The notes below the pieces were generated by a model that saw nothing but the letters and a program-made list of their open reading frames with translations, had not been told where the DNA came from and did no database searches. The position numbers and the translations under genes are program-made. Shown here piece after piece: positions 1-10,009 of a stretch of 58,346 bases of DNA. Numbering within the stretch: position 1 is the stretch's first letter; the number at the start of each line of letters is the position of its first letter. Origin of the DNA: a virus; IMG/VR virus record IMGVR_UViG_3300020477_000025, positions 1 to 58,346 of that record, one strand, 5' to 3'.

Positions 1-2
1 GG

Positions 3-3000
3 ATGAGGGTTGGTGACTGGCCCGGTTCACCACACAGTCGAGCAGTTATTTTTGATTTGAGAGATGACGAGGGTCTCGCACAACTGGTCATTGGAACAAA
101 TCAAACATCTGGGGATGATGACATTCGTTATAGCTTGTGGTTAGGTAATGGCGGCGGCTCATGGTCTGCTAAACTTGACAAGGGGTTGACGACGGGCGTA
201 GAGACTTCTGCAGAACAAGACACTGACGATGGCAAGTGGCATCACTATGCAATTGTACAGTCATCAGCATCTTCCGGGTTTAATATTAAGCTTTATGTTG
301 ACGGCCAAAAAACTGATGAGTTTAACACGCAGGCTTTGACAGATTATGCCGGTGCCGTACCATTTCCCTCTCACATAACGGGCACCCTACAGGGAACAAT
401 CGGCGCTCTAGGTGGTGAAGCCGGCACCAATGCCGGCCTAGGCTGGGGTAAGTTTTCTGGTTCAATTGATGAATTTAGATTTTGGAAAGTTGCAAGAACT
501 CATGAAGAAATAGGAAGAAACTACATTGCTCCGGTCGGCGGCGGCTTGGTATCTTCTTCTGTGAATAAAGATTTGGGGGTTTATTTTAAGTTTAACGAAG
601 GCATACTTGGCAATACAACAGATGCGACAGTTTTAGATTATTCCGGAAGAGGTTGTAATGGCACATGGACTGGCTATGATCCCGGCATAACAATTGCATA
701 TAGTGGTTCTACAGGAATGCGCACCACTGAGTCAGCAATGGTCGAAGCCGGCGCAGTGGACAGGGAAGAAGAAGACCCCATTATTTATTCTACCCATTCA
801 GCTATACAAGAATTGTTAACAGAAAAGCAGACTTCCGGCTCTCAATACGATCTCACAAATAACGCTAGTTTATACAATTCTATCCCTAAGTGGATTTTAG
901 AAGAGGATGAAAAGGGCGAAGATTTGAAACAGCTTCTTCAAATTATGGGAAGTTATTTAGATACGTTATATGGTCAAGTTGGCGAACTGGTAAAAATGAG
1001 AGAGCCGTCATACGCGATATCTGGAAGCTCTCCATATCCGTTTACGGGCAAACTTTTGAATTCTATGGGATTTGAGGTACCAGAAGTTTTCGTCGGCGCT
1101 GATGTCTTGGAAGCTGTCTTTTCCAGAGATGAAAAGCGCGTTTACGAGGACAAGCTTTTTAAAGTAAAACATTTAATTTATAGAAACATTTATAACAATC
1201 TTTCTTATATTAATAAATCAAAAGGAACAGAAAAGGCTTTTAGAAATTTATTTAGATGTTTTGGTGTAGACGATGAGTTGGTCAACTTAAACACATATAG
1301 TGATAATCAAACGCTAACCTTCGAAGATAACTATAATATTACTTATACAAAAAGAAAAGCCATAGATTTTTCGGGTATTAGTGGTTCGAACCGATCGGCG
1401 ACTATTTTTCAATATCCGCTCACCGATTCTGACTTTGGGTATTTATCGTCTTCAGATAATCCACATACGCCGTTAACAGTTGAGGCGGAAATCATATTTC
1501 CTAAATTTGACCACCTATCTCACTCTCTCGGCAGTACTTTGTTGACATCATCTCTTTTTGGTTGTCACACTGCAAAAGCAGCACATGCCACCACAACTTA
1601 TGGCAACACCACTACAGACTTTGATGTCGCTGCATATGCAATTCGCGTTTCAGAAAACTCTGACGAGGTTTATTTCAGACTTACCTCTTCAAAGATGGGA
1701 TTTGACTTAACATCTTCAGTGTTTCCGACTTCTGGTAGCTCGCAGGGCCATAAAGTTTATGATAATTCTAAGTGGAATTTTGCTTTCCGTGTAAAACCAG
1801 AAGAGTATCCATGGTCAGAAGATATTACATCATCTCAAAGAAGAACTGTGGGATTTTATGGTGTCCAATCAGTGGGTGGAAGGGTAATAAGCGAGTTTGA
1901 TGTATCGAAATCTATCGACGTTGATAAACCCGATGGTGCCCAAGAGGGCCGCGGCATTGGTCATTGGATTACAGGATCAAATAAGAGATTTTATATTGGA
2001 GCAGAAAGAACCAATTGGAACGGGGCCCTTGTTAACCAATCTGATGTTCGTTTTTTGAATTTTTCTGTGTGGGCAGATTATTTGACTAATAACGAAATTA
2101 AATATCACGCCAGAGATCCAGATAATTATGGTCGAACTAACCCTTTTCAAAATACATTTCTTTTCGAAACTGGTAGTACAAATGCCGCTGTCGGCGGCGC
2201 CGGCTGGGGAGGCCATGGCATACCCGATGTTTATGTTCCACGAATTGATACATTAGCATTTCGTTGGGATTTTGAACATATCACCGGCAGCGAAGGTGTT
2301 AATATTAAGGTTTTTGATGTAGCGTCGGGATCGGCCAGTTTCCAGCGTGGATTGCGCACTGGATCGCCATTTTGGACAGGTTCTCAGGTGGTACCCAAAG
2401 ACGCGTATGGAAACGATAATTATCGTGACTTGGTGAGGGCAAACCATACGGCAACTGGTACATTTTTTGAGGCCGGATCCGAGCCATATTCTTTAGAATT
2501 TGTCCCCACCGCTAGGCAGGGCATACCAGAACAAGTACAAAGTTCTGATATGATTAGTATTTTAACGCGAGACACTGAAGTTTTTGCAAGAGATATTAGG
2601 CCGACCAAAAACTTTTTTGCAGTTGAAATGAGCATGTATCAAATCATTTCGAAAAATATGCTCAATTTCTTTGCTTCGATTGATGATTTCAATAATTTAA
2701 TCGGCGAGCCGGTCAATATCTATAGAGGGAGATATAAGGAACTTGAAAAGCTAAGAAACTTATTTTATGAAAGAGTGCAAAATCAGCCTGATGTAGATAG
2801 GTTTGTAAATTTATATAAGTGGATTGATGCGGCTCTAGATTCTGTTTTGATTAATTTAATCCCCGCTTCTGCTGCAGTTGCGGACAAGGCTCGCTCAATT
2901 GTTGAAAGCCACGTATTAGAACGACACAAGTATAGGCACATATTCCCTGACTTAACTACAGTAGCAAAGCACGGAAATATTACGGCATTAGAAAAACCTA

Positions 3001-6000
3001 AAAAAGGTTCCGGCGCTGACCCGGAAACAAAAAATAGTGTAGCCTCTGCATACCAAGTACAAGGAAGAGAAAACCTTATTGGTGTTTCTATACAGAGTGG
3101 CAAGGGCGCTACCGGCAGCCCGATTGTACCGTTTAATAGAAGATCGCCCTCTGTAATGATCGACGGCGCTGGCGATTTTAATTTTGATGAAGAGAAAAGT
3201 CCATATTGGTGGAAACATCGCGCAGAAAAGGATAGGGAGCCTTTTTATTCTTCTGATGAGGCGGTGGCCGCCGGTACTAGACATCAACTACATCACAACA
3301 TGGAAAGTTCTTCCGTTAATAGAGCATCAAACGTTGCGAATTTCCTCGCAGACTTTAATTCTAATGCCCCTTCGTCTAAAATTACATCAGTTAAAAAACC
3401 ACACAGAGCCAGTTCTTATATAAACACATTTAGAGAGGCGACAGACGCCCAAGATGGCTTATTTGCTGCATTCGCAACTGGAAGTGGGACAAACAAAAAG
3501 GCCGGCCTCTTGCCCTTGCAGGTATTGGATGCCCCCGCTGACGAACTTAAAAATGCTAGAATTAAGCCTATGATAGTTTATGCCCGGGCCAATTCACAAG
3601 ATAGGGGCGGCCAAGAAAGGCTGCCATTTACGGTTGCCAGTTCTGCCGTCGACGATGGGTATGCCTCTCAGTTAAACAAGGGTTCTGCCGCCTCTCAATG
3701 GACCAGAACTTCTATTGAAGATTCACATAAAGATATTTATGGGCCGCATTATGAAGTTCCAATGCAAGGTCCGTTTACTGAAGAAAATGTTGGTGGTCAT
3801 TTATATCGACATAACAATTTGTTTATTACAGCTTCGTCTATCCCCCGGGGCAAATCTAGAACAGAGGGTTATCACATTACGATAACACCAGCAAAAAATT
3901 CTCTTATTGTTACCAATCCTAGAAGTTTTGAAGGAGAATATGATTCAATTTATGCATGGGGTGCAAGGTTTAAGGGGGCAAAGCGACCTGTAAACATTCA
4001 AAATCTCTCTTCTTCTGGTTATGCTGTTAACGACACAAGCGTTGCCGGTACCGGCCCTGCGCGAACAAATTTTGGTTCAGCGATTAATTCGAATTACAAT
4101 AAGGGTTATGAGGTTATTTCAATTAATGATGCGGCCGTTAATAATAGATATTTTGTTAAAAACCTAGGCGCTAGCGCAGTCGAAACATCTTATGGTGGGT
4201 TTGGTCAGTTTTGGTGGATACCAGATACAAAAAGCTTTTCACCTGCCGAGGTCGTAAGAGGAAGAAACAGAATAACTGATTTCACCAAATTAGATAGAAC
4301 TAATACCGGCAGTAATTCTCACGTTTTTGTTTCGAAATTTTCAGCACCGGGTAGCTATGCCGATCAGGGCGCTGGATTTACTGATATTGAATCTGGTCAA
4401 TATTCGCCATATAATGCGTTACCATATAGAAATCTAACGATTAGGAGAGCATTAAATAAACTCTGGGCCCGGACCACCTCTGTCCGTGGCACAGATAGTT
4501 TGTTTGGAGAAGAGTACGCCAATTTCCACAAAATACAAAGAAATGATGGTGTGAGAATTACTGGCTCTGAAACCGATCCATTGAGAAGAAAAATTGACAG
4601 AGACAATTATTGGGTTTCCCGGGCAATACCAAAAAATGATTTAGGCTACTCTTGGATTGAAAAATCTTGGATTGGCCATGTAAATTCAGATTTAACTGTT
4701 TCATCAACGCTGGGTAATGTTTCTCATATAACTTCCAGCGATTATGCAGTGTTACTTGGATTTTCTTCTTCAATAGATACAATTACGTTTGTTTCATGTT
4801 CTGAACTTGGAACCACTTATGATGGGGCCCCCGCGCAGGCCAATCTCAGCGTCGGCGCACAGATAGGTAGAGCCACAACAGTTCCGGATAAGAATGAACT
4901 ATTCACGCCGGTAGATTTTGCTGGAATGAATACAATCATTGTTGATCCAATAACTGCTAGCTTTGCAATGCTGGGTGGCGAATGGGCTTTGCCGTATTTA
5001 CAACAAGCTCATGATTTTTATGCAACCGGCAGCGAAAATATTTTGGGATTCCCGTCATCGTCGTTACTTGGCGAAGACGGCGCTCTTGCTTATCTTAATA
5101 TGACCTTCGGTGGGGCCTTAAGGCTTGGATCCGGAGTGGCCAATACTGTTGATAGTGAAGTTGGTGGTTCACAAGTACATATCCTTAACATGCTGTTGGC
5201 CCACAGAGGTAACATTCATGGTTATCCAACGTGGAAACAACTCAGAGTCGGCCAGCACCCAATCGCACGTTGGCACAAAAAGAACAATATTTACCAGAAT
5301 GTTAAAAGGATTTATAGTAGTCAATACAACAATTATATAAATCTCCCCTATCAGATTGTCCAAAGCCCGGTCACTTCAAAACACAAACCAGTGATACAGG
5401 GGTATGACGATTTTTCTATAAAATATGATTTTGGTAATAATTTTCATTATTTTGGACAAACATACATTTCATCTTCGAACAAAATAGTTTTTAATAGAAA
5501 AGAATGGGATATCTATCCAAATTATGAAAAATCCTTCTTGCAGGCACAGAGTGGCTCTGAGTGGAAAATTATAAAATATGGCGAAACTGTATTTCCTAAA
5601 GATGAAAACGCATATAGTATTCGCGCCCGCCGTCCAGCCGTGTTTGAGTTCGGTTGGCGAGATGATATTATAGAACGAATCGGCAATAACCTAGGCGACC
5701 CATCAACGCTATATGGATGGCTCAATGGCGCTGGTATGAGGAACAGTCAAAAAATGGCAGTTGGCTTAAATAAATCCGGGGCCAGTGTCGTAGAATCGTG
5801 GCTGTCAGCGTGGCCAATGGACGCATATACAGAATCTTTGGGGTCTGATTCGACAAAATACGAGCGATCAGGTGAGTTGATGCGAACAGATACTGTCGAT
5901 TTTGCTGATATACAAAAACACTATGCCATGCCTGACAGCGCCAGTGCTAAATTTGGAAAATTTTATTATCATTGTAAGCCTTCAAATCTAGTTCATTTAC

Positions 6001-8477
6001 AGGCCGGCCGCGGCCCCTTTGATGATAGTTATGCAAAGTATGTGGCTGATTTAAAACTTGTTGGGCAGTCCTACTCTATACTGCCAGATTTTACTATTAC
6101 CCCACACTTGCGAGTGGTAATGAATGATGCCAATTCTGATTTTTATGCAGAGCACTTATATTCTTATGAAATTTCCGGAAGTGGACATATACCCGGCTCA
6201 GATGTTACTGCAGATGAGATCGGCCCCCCGACGCCTTCCAATCTTGGTGTGACATCTTCTATTAGAAAACACTTTTTAGAAACTTATAGCCACAGCGACT
6301 TTATGCAAAATTTAGAGCCAGTACGCAATTTGTATGGAGAACCAACAGAAATATCTATAACATTTTCAGCGGTCAAAAAGTTTTTACCACAAAAAGGATT
6401 TTACCCTGTACAAAGAACTCTACAATTAGCAACAGAATTTTCTAAATCATATGGAGATGTTAATCCGGCAAATGCCATTCCATATCCTACTGAATTCTCT
6501 GATGTTAATGCTAGTAATGCAATTTTTACCTCTAGTAATCCGGGCAAAACGGGCACTTGGAAAACGCTGCTTGAGCCATTTTATGCTCCCGGCATTATGT
6601 ATAACACCATTAAGGCGGGAGTGGCTGTAGATTATCCAATTGTTGATCAGAAAGCAATGGACAGTGGGGAATTTACAAGAACAACTGGCTCGGCCGGCGC
6701 ACCCGCTACAACTCATGGTCCTAATCCGTCAATGCACTGCTCCGCGTCGTATTATTCCAGAATGCCATTTGAAGCAATTATAGAGCCGGCCTTTTATGGC
6801 CGAAAAGTCGCTGGATCATCGAGTTTTGCCGCGAATCCAGCAAATGCTCCGCATTCGGCAGATTATGCGCTCAATGCGAATCTTCGTTTATATGATATGG
6901 ATCCGGAGATTGTTATTGATAGTACAGCATCGCTACAAAACACTGATGGCGTTTATGAGCGCCATGCACACAACTTTTTTGCGGAGGTGCCAAGGTTCTT
7001 TTTAGAAGATGGTGTTACGACGGTAAGATCTAAACCACAGGATGAGTGGCTCTTCAAGGGGCCTTTGACATCATCTACTGGAGGTATCAGGCAATTTTCA
7101 ATGGATATTCGCGTTAAAAAACCTAAAGACTTTTTTACACACCAAGCTTCAAGTTATTTTGGCCACTATCCGTATTTTCATCATACGCCTTCGTGGTACG
7201 GATCATCCCCTATTGCGACTTGCACTAGTGCCGTGCTACCCTGTAGGGGACATGCTCTATCCGGCACTTATGCGCATCGATACAATGAAGCTTTTGTGAG
7301 GATTAAATTTGATCCAACAAAGATAGCGAACGAAGATCCTGTTAAATTTAATAGTGGCAAATTTAGTTTATCGGACATTATAGCTCATAGCACCACCGAA
7401 TTTAATAATCTTGCTTGGTCTCAAGCAGCCGCATCCGGCGACATGATAACTCCGGGCATGCATATGACTGCCAGCATTGATATTTTTAATCAGACTGGCG
7501 ACGGCGCGTGGGTGATTAACACAAAATTTGAAACGCCGATTTTTAATTTCTTTAATGTTTCAACAGGTAGTAATGCTCTCGGCTCGCTCGCGGAAGGCGG
7601 CGTGTACAAGGGCATTTGGCATCAGTACGCCCCTCTTGTGACAGGAAGTGAAGGCTTATTCTTATCAGTCCAAGATGCTCCAACCAAGCTAGATGTTGAT
7701 GCATCGGGCTCCTTGGCTGAAGCTTGTGGCTTCACTACGGGAGAGAAAAGGATAGGGAGAGTTGCCAATGAGAAAGTCATAAACGAAGCAGTCGTTGCCA
7801 TTCCATTTTATACTGATGATAAAACCAAGGAGGAGAAATTCTTTAAAATACCAGTTGCGATGTTTGAAGATAGTTATAAAAGAGTTGTTTCCGGTTCAAG
7901 CAATACATCGATCGATGACATGGTTTATAAACAATACCAGAACAAATACGTATTTCCTCCTAAATATGACTTTGTAAGAATAAGGGCAAAAAAGAATGCT
8001 CCCCTTACCAAACCAGTCGATTTTTCGCCGGCCATGGCTCCATTTACCATGTATGTGTTTGAATTTTCTCAAAAATTTAACAAACAGGACTTGGCAGATA
8101 TTTGGCAGAATGTAATGCCAAAAAGCGGGTTAGATGTCAAAAAAGAGGACGTTTTGCTTAAACACCCAACGACGGAAGGCGAATTCTTCAGCAAGGCAAT
8201 ACTGGGATATAATGATCTTGAAAGAATCCCCTCAGATATGAGGTGGAAATTATTTAAGATTAAACAAAGGGCAAACAATAATTATTACGAGTCTATGAAA
8301 ACTTATATTTCTGGAAGCTCACACACCGGGCATGAACATCATTATGATTTTTCCGCCAATTGGCCATATGATTTTATGACGTTTGTTAATTTGGGCAAAA
8401 TGGATGTTGAGTTTGGGTTTGAAAAACAAGTTCAAACATCTTCACAATTTCAAAATGGATTTACAGGTAGCTATTAA
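3..8477 (+). CDS. Giant LamG-domain tail/baseplate structural protein (5' partial)
   Basis: This reading frame of at least 2,824 codons is open at the left window edge, so the first ATG may be internal. Residues 1-175 or so look like the later part of a LamG/concanavalin-like lectin fold: a KWHHYAIV strand, a YVDGQ turn and a GSIDEFRFWKVART ending are visible. LamG domains usually bind glycans, which suggests a receptor-binding or virion-surface role. Residues about 290-430 are helical and charged (ILEEDEKGEDLKQLLQIMG, then KGTEKAFRNLFRCFG), resembling parts of large tail proteins that attach to the baseplate. The rest is Ser/Thr/Gly/Tyr-rich, typical of beta-structured fibre or tail-surface protein. 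The stop overlaps the start of the next gene by one base. No transmembrane segment is evident. A tail adhesin or baseplate-associated protein is inferred from content and context, and no T4 counterpart is recognised. Confidence 0.75.
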   Translation: MRVGDWPGSPHSRAVIFDLRDDEGLAQLVIGTNQTSGDDDIRYSLWLGNGGGSWSAKLDKGLTTGVETSAEQDTDDGKWHHYAIVQSSASSGFNIKLYVDGQKTDEFNTQALTDYAGAVPFPSHITGTLQGTIGALGGEAGTNAGLGWGKFSGSIDEFRFWKVARTHEEIGRNYIAPVGGGLVSSSVNKDLGVYFKFNEGILGNTTDATVLDYSGRGCNGTWTGYDPGITIAYSGSTGMRTTESAMVEAGAVDREEEDPIIYSTHSAIQELLTEKQTSGSQYDLTNNASLYNSIPKWILEEDEKGEDLKQLLQIMGSYLDTLYGQVGELVKMREPSYAISGSSPYPFTGKLLNSMGFEVPEVFVGADVLEAVFSRDEKRVYEDKLFKVKHLIYRNIYNNLSYINKSKGTEKAFRNLFRCFGVDDELVNLNTYSDNQTLTFEDNYNITYTKRKAIDFSGISGSNRSATIFQYPLTDSDFGYLSSSDNPHTPLTVEAEIIFPKFDHLSHSLGSTLLTSSLFGCHTAKAAHATTTYGNTTTDFDVAAYAIRVSENSDEVYFRLTSSKMGFDLTSSVFPTSGSSQGHKVYDNSKWNFAFRVKPEEYPWSEDITSSQRRTVGFYGVQSVGGRVISEFDVSKSIDVDKPDGAQEGRGIGHWITGSNKRFYIGAERTNWNGALVNQSDVRFLNFSVWADYLTNNEIKYHARDPDNYGRTNPFQNTFLFETGSTNAAVGGAGWGGHGIPDVYVPRIDTLAFRWDFEHITGSEGVNIKVFDVASGSASFQRGLRTGSPFWTGSQVVPKDAYGNDNYRDLVRANHTATGTFFEAGSEPYSLEFVPTARQGIPEQVQSSDMISILTRDTEVFARDIRPTKNFFAVEMSMYQIISKNMLNFFASIDDFNNLIGEPVNIYRGRYKELEKLRNLFYERVQNQPDVDRFVNLYKWIDAALDSVLINLIPASAAVADKARSIVESHVLERHKYRHIFPDLTTVAKHGNITALEKPKKGSGADPETKNSVASAYQVQGRENLIGVSIQSGKGATGSPIVPFNRRSPSVMIDGAGDFNFDEEKSPYWWKHRAEKDREPFYSSDEAVAAGTRHQLHHNMESSSVNRASNVANFLADFNSNAPSSKITSVKKPHRASSYINTFREATDAQDGLFAAFATGSGTNKKAGLLPLQVLDAPADELKNARIKPMIVYARANSQDRGGQERLPFTVASSAVDDGYASQLNKGSAASQWTRTSIEDSHKDIYGPHYEVPMQGPFTEENVGGHLYRHNNLFITASSIPRGKSRTEGYHITITPAKNSLIVTNPRSFEGEYDSIYAWGARFKGAKRPVNIQNLSSSGYAVNDTSVAGTGPARTNFGSAINSNYNKGYEVISINDAAVNNRYFVKNLGASAVETSYGGFGQFWWIPDTKSFSPAEVVRGRNRITDFTKLDRTNTGSNSHVFVSKFSAPGSYADQGAGFTDIESGQYSPYNALPYRNLTIRRALNKLWARTTSVRGTDSLFGEEYANFHKIQRNDGVRITGSETDPLRRKIDRDNYWVSRAIPKNDLGYSWIEKSWIGHVNSDLTVSSTLGNVSHITSSDYAVLLGFSSSIDTITFVSCSELGTTYDGAPAQANLSVGAQIGRATTVPDKNELFTPVDFAGMNTIIVDPITASFAMLGGEWALPYLQQAHDFYATGSENILGFPSSSLLGEDGALAYLNMTFGGALRLGSGVANTVDSEVGGSQVHILNMLLAHRGNIHGYPTWKQLRVGQHPIARWHKKNNIYQNVKRIYSSQYNNYINLPYQIVQSPVTSKHKPVIQGYDDFSIKYDFGNNFHYFGQTYISSSNKIVFNRKEWDIYPNYEKSFLQAQSGSEWKIIKYGETVFPKDENAYSIRARRPAVFEFGWRDDIIERIGNNLGDPSTLYGWLNGAGMRNSQKMAVGLNKSGASVVESWLSAWPMDAYTESLGSDSTKYERSGELMRTDTVDFADIQKHYAMPDSASAKFGKFYYHCKPSNLVHLQAGRGPFDDSYAKYVADLKLVGQSYSILPDFTITPHLRVVMNDANSDFYAEHLYSYEISGSGHIPGSDVTADEIGPPTPSNLGVTSSIRKHFLETYSHSDFMQNLEPVRNLYGEPTEISITFSAVKKFLPQKGFYPVQRTLQLATEFSKSYGDVNPANAIPYPTEFSDVNASNAIFTSSNPGKTGTWKTLLEPFYAPGIMYNTIKAGVAVDYPIVDQKAMDSGEFTRTTGSAGAPATTHGPNPSMHCSASYYSRMPFEAIIEPAFYGRKVAGSSSFAANPANAPHSADYALNANLRLYDMDPEIVIDSTASLQNTDGVYERHAHNFFAEVPRFFLEDGVTTVRSKPQDEWLFKGPLTSSTGGIRQFSMDIRVKKPKDFFTHQASSYFGHYPYFHHTPSWYGSSPIATCTSAVLPCRGHALSGTYAHRYNEAFVRIKFDPTKIANEDPVKFNSGKFSLSDIIAHSTTEFNNLAWSQAAASGDMITPGMHMTASIDIFNQTGDGAWVINTKFETPIFNFFNVSTGSNALGSLAEGGVYKGIWHQYAPLVTGSEGLFLSVQDAPTKLDVDASGSLAEACGFTTGEKRIGRVANEKVINEAVVAIPFYTDDKTKEEKFFKIPVAMFEDSYKRVVSGSSNTSIDDMVYKQYQNKYVFPPKYDFVRIRAKKNAPLTKPVDFSPAMAPFTMYVFEFSQKFNKQDLADIWQNVMPKSGLDVKKEDVLLKHPTTEGEFFSKAILGYNDLERIPSDMRWKLFKIKQRANNNYYESMKTYISGSSHTGHEHHYDFSANWPYDFMTFVNLGKMDVEFGFEKQVQTSSQFQNGFTGSY

Positions 8478-9988
8478 TGGAATTTTTTAATAAAAAAGAA
8501 GACGTTATGGATATTGTCTTGACTCGCGAAGGTCGAGAGCATTACGCCTCTGGTACGTTTAATCCGACTTATTATGCTTTTTATGACGACGAAATAATAT
8601 ATGACATACAGTATGTTTCTGGTGCGAGCAATGCTGGCGAACAACAAGAGCCTCAAAATAATATTGGCCGCCGAGCACGAGACAGCATAACTTTAAAAAA
8701 TCAGACCGGCTGGGCTGAAGCAAAAAGGACTAGTATAAAGGAAAGAATTGAAGAACCATTTTTTAAAACATTGGGAAGATCATCACCAATAGACGAAAAT
8801 GCTCCTGCTTGGGAAATTAACGTTGTCGATCGCCGCGGCTATATTTCAGGCTCGGTGGAATATATTCCATTGGAACTTAGTGGCAGCGGCAAATGCAAAC
8901 AGTGCGCCGGCAGTTGCTGCAAGGGTACGAGCAAGTCTCCATATACAGATATAACGTTAACGAATAAAGAGGCAATAAGGAAATATAACAAAGAAAAAAT
9001 TCCACAATTGAATGTCTTTTGTGACTATGATGTTAGAATTATTGACACTATTGATTGGTTGGCCACCGGCGAAGAAAGAACAAAATTATTAAGCTTATAC
9101 GAAAAGTGGCAGAAACAGAGTGACGCCGTTGCTGGCCATGAATACATTCAATATGTACAAGACATGAGACAAAAATATGGTGGAGAAGTTTCCCTATTGT
9201 TGAGGAAATCAACAGAAGATATTCTTTTAGATTTTACTGAACATAATGTAGAAGATACTGATTTTACATTGGAAGTTTATGAATATGTTTATGACGGTCT
9301 AAATAACGTAAGAGAACTAAAACAATTAAACTTTTCAGATGAAGAACATGGTCCAGATTTTGTTGAGTATTATTTCGATTTAACAACAGATAAAGAAACA
9401 GAAATTGATTTAAATATTAAATATGTTCAGGAATCTTTGGAACTAGAAGAGGAGCCACTCCCCTGTCCACCAGCCTCGTCGAAATTTAATATTCCAAAGA
9501 CTGTTACTGCGGGCTCTGCCGCCGGCGCCGATGCACCCGCAGCGCAACCCACTGGCTTTTTTCCTCCCAGTACTGGAAAAAGCCAATTGGGCGATGGTTG
9601 CACTACCAGCGATCAGTGTGAAAGTGGAAAGTGTCAAGATGGATATTGTGTGCCAAATATGCCCGACGACGTTGTACAAGCAACCGGCGGCCCGGGCGCG
9701 AAAAAGGGTGATCAAAACCATGGCACTCCGTGCATTTTTGATCAAGACTGCAAATCAGGTAAGTGCAGAGGCAAAACTTGCCGCGCCCAAGAAGCAGGCG
9801 CCGCCGGCCCGAAACAAGGCCCGGGCGCGAAGAAGGGTGACGTTGGGATTAGTCCTTTCCCCATGGGCGCAAATGAGTGTATTTATGATGAAGATTGTGA
9901 CAAAAGTAAATGTATCGGCCTAGGCATCGAGTGTCGAAAGAAGAGTTCAAATGATCAGAAAGGAACATGCCAGTGTAAGAAGACTTGA
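8477..9988 (+). CDS. Structural protein with shared N-terminal module and Cys-rich repeats
   Basis: 503 aa, starting in the final base of the preceding stop codon region. Residues about 13-45 carry a module (VLTREGREHYASGTF, then FYDDEIIYD) that recurs in the gene at 17632, so the two share a virion-associated N-terminal domain. Residues 140-148 hold a tight Cys cluster (CKQCAGSCC). The C-terminal 130 residues are Pro/Ala/Gly-rich linkers separating three disulfide-type modules of pattern C-x(4-5)-(D/Q)C-x-S-x-(K)C followed by another Cys (from about residues 375, 418 and 467), plus a final CQCKK tail. The linker GPGAKKGD occurs twice. Such modules resemble short Cys-rich repeats of secreted bacterial proteins and suggest an exterior virion location. 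No function is recognised; a tail or fibre protein is the likely class. Confidence 0.75.
   Translation: MEFFNKKEDVMDIVLTREGREHYASGTFNPTYYAFYDDEIIYDIQYVSGASNAGEQQEPQNNIGRRARDSITLKNQTGWAEAKRTSIKERIEEPFFKTLGRSSPIDENAPAWEINVVDRRGYISGSVEYIPLELSGSGKCKQCAGSCCKGTSKSPYTDITLTNKEAIRKYNKEKIPQLNVFCDYDVRIIDTIDWLATGEERTKLLSLYEKWQKQSDAVAGHEYIQYVQDMRQKYGGEVSLLLRKSTEDILLDFTEHNVEDTDFTLEVYEYVYDGLNNVRELKQLNFSDEEHGPDFVEYYFDLTTDKETEIDLNIKYVQESLELEEEPLPCPPASSKFNIPKTVTAGSAAGADAPAAQPTGFFPPSTGKSQLGDGCTTSDQCESGKCQDGYCVPNMPDDVVQATGGPGAKKGDQNHGTPCIFDQDCKSGKCRGKTCRAQEAGAAGPKQGPGAKKGDVGISPFPMGANECIYDEDCDKSKCIGLGIECRKKSSNDQKGTCQCKKT
9689..9711 (+). repeat. Direct repeat copy 1 (GPGAKKGD linker)
   Basis: A 23-base segment that recurs at 9818-9840 with one mismatch. 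It encodes a Gly-Pro-Gly-Ala-Lys-Lys-Gly-Asp linker between Cys-rich modules. The near-identity at DNA level suggests recent duplication of a linker-plus-module unit. Confidence 0.8.
9818..9840 (+). repeat. Direct repeat copy 2 (GPGAKKGD linker)
   Basis: Second copy of the 23-base repeat at 9689-9711, differing at one A/G position, in the same reading frame and encoding the same linker before the third Cys-rich module. Confidence 0.8.
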
Positions 9989-10009
9989 GATTGAGGAACA
10001 GCAATAAAG

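Noticed and set aside
1383-1392. GGTTCGAACC, resembling a tRNA T-arm
   Set aside because: No acceptor, D or anticodon stems fit around it, and it lies inside the continuous reading frame of the giant structural gene.
9531-9923. 130-codon frame overlapping the Cys-rich gene in another frame
   Set aside because: It is wholly inside the 503-aa gene's Pro/Ala/Gly-rich region, where alternative frames stay open by composition; no ribosome site.
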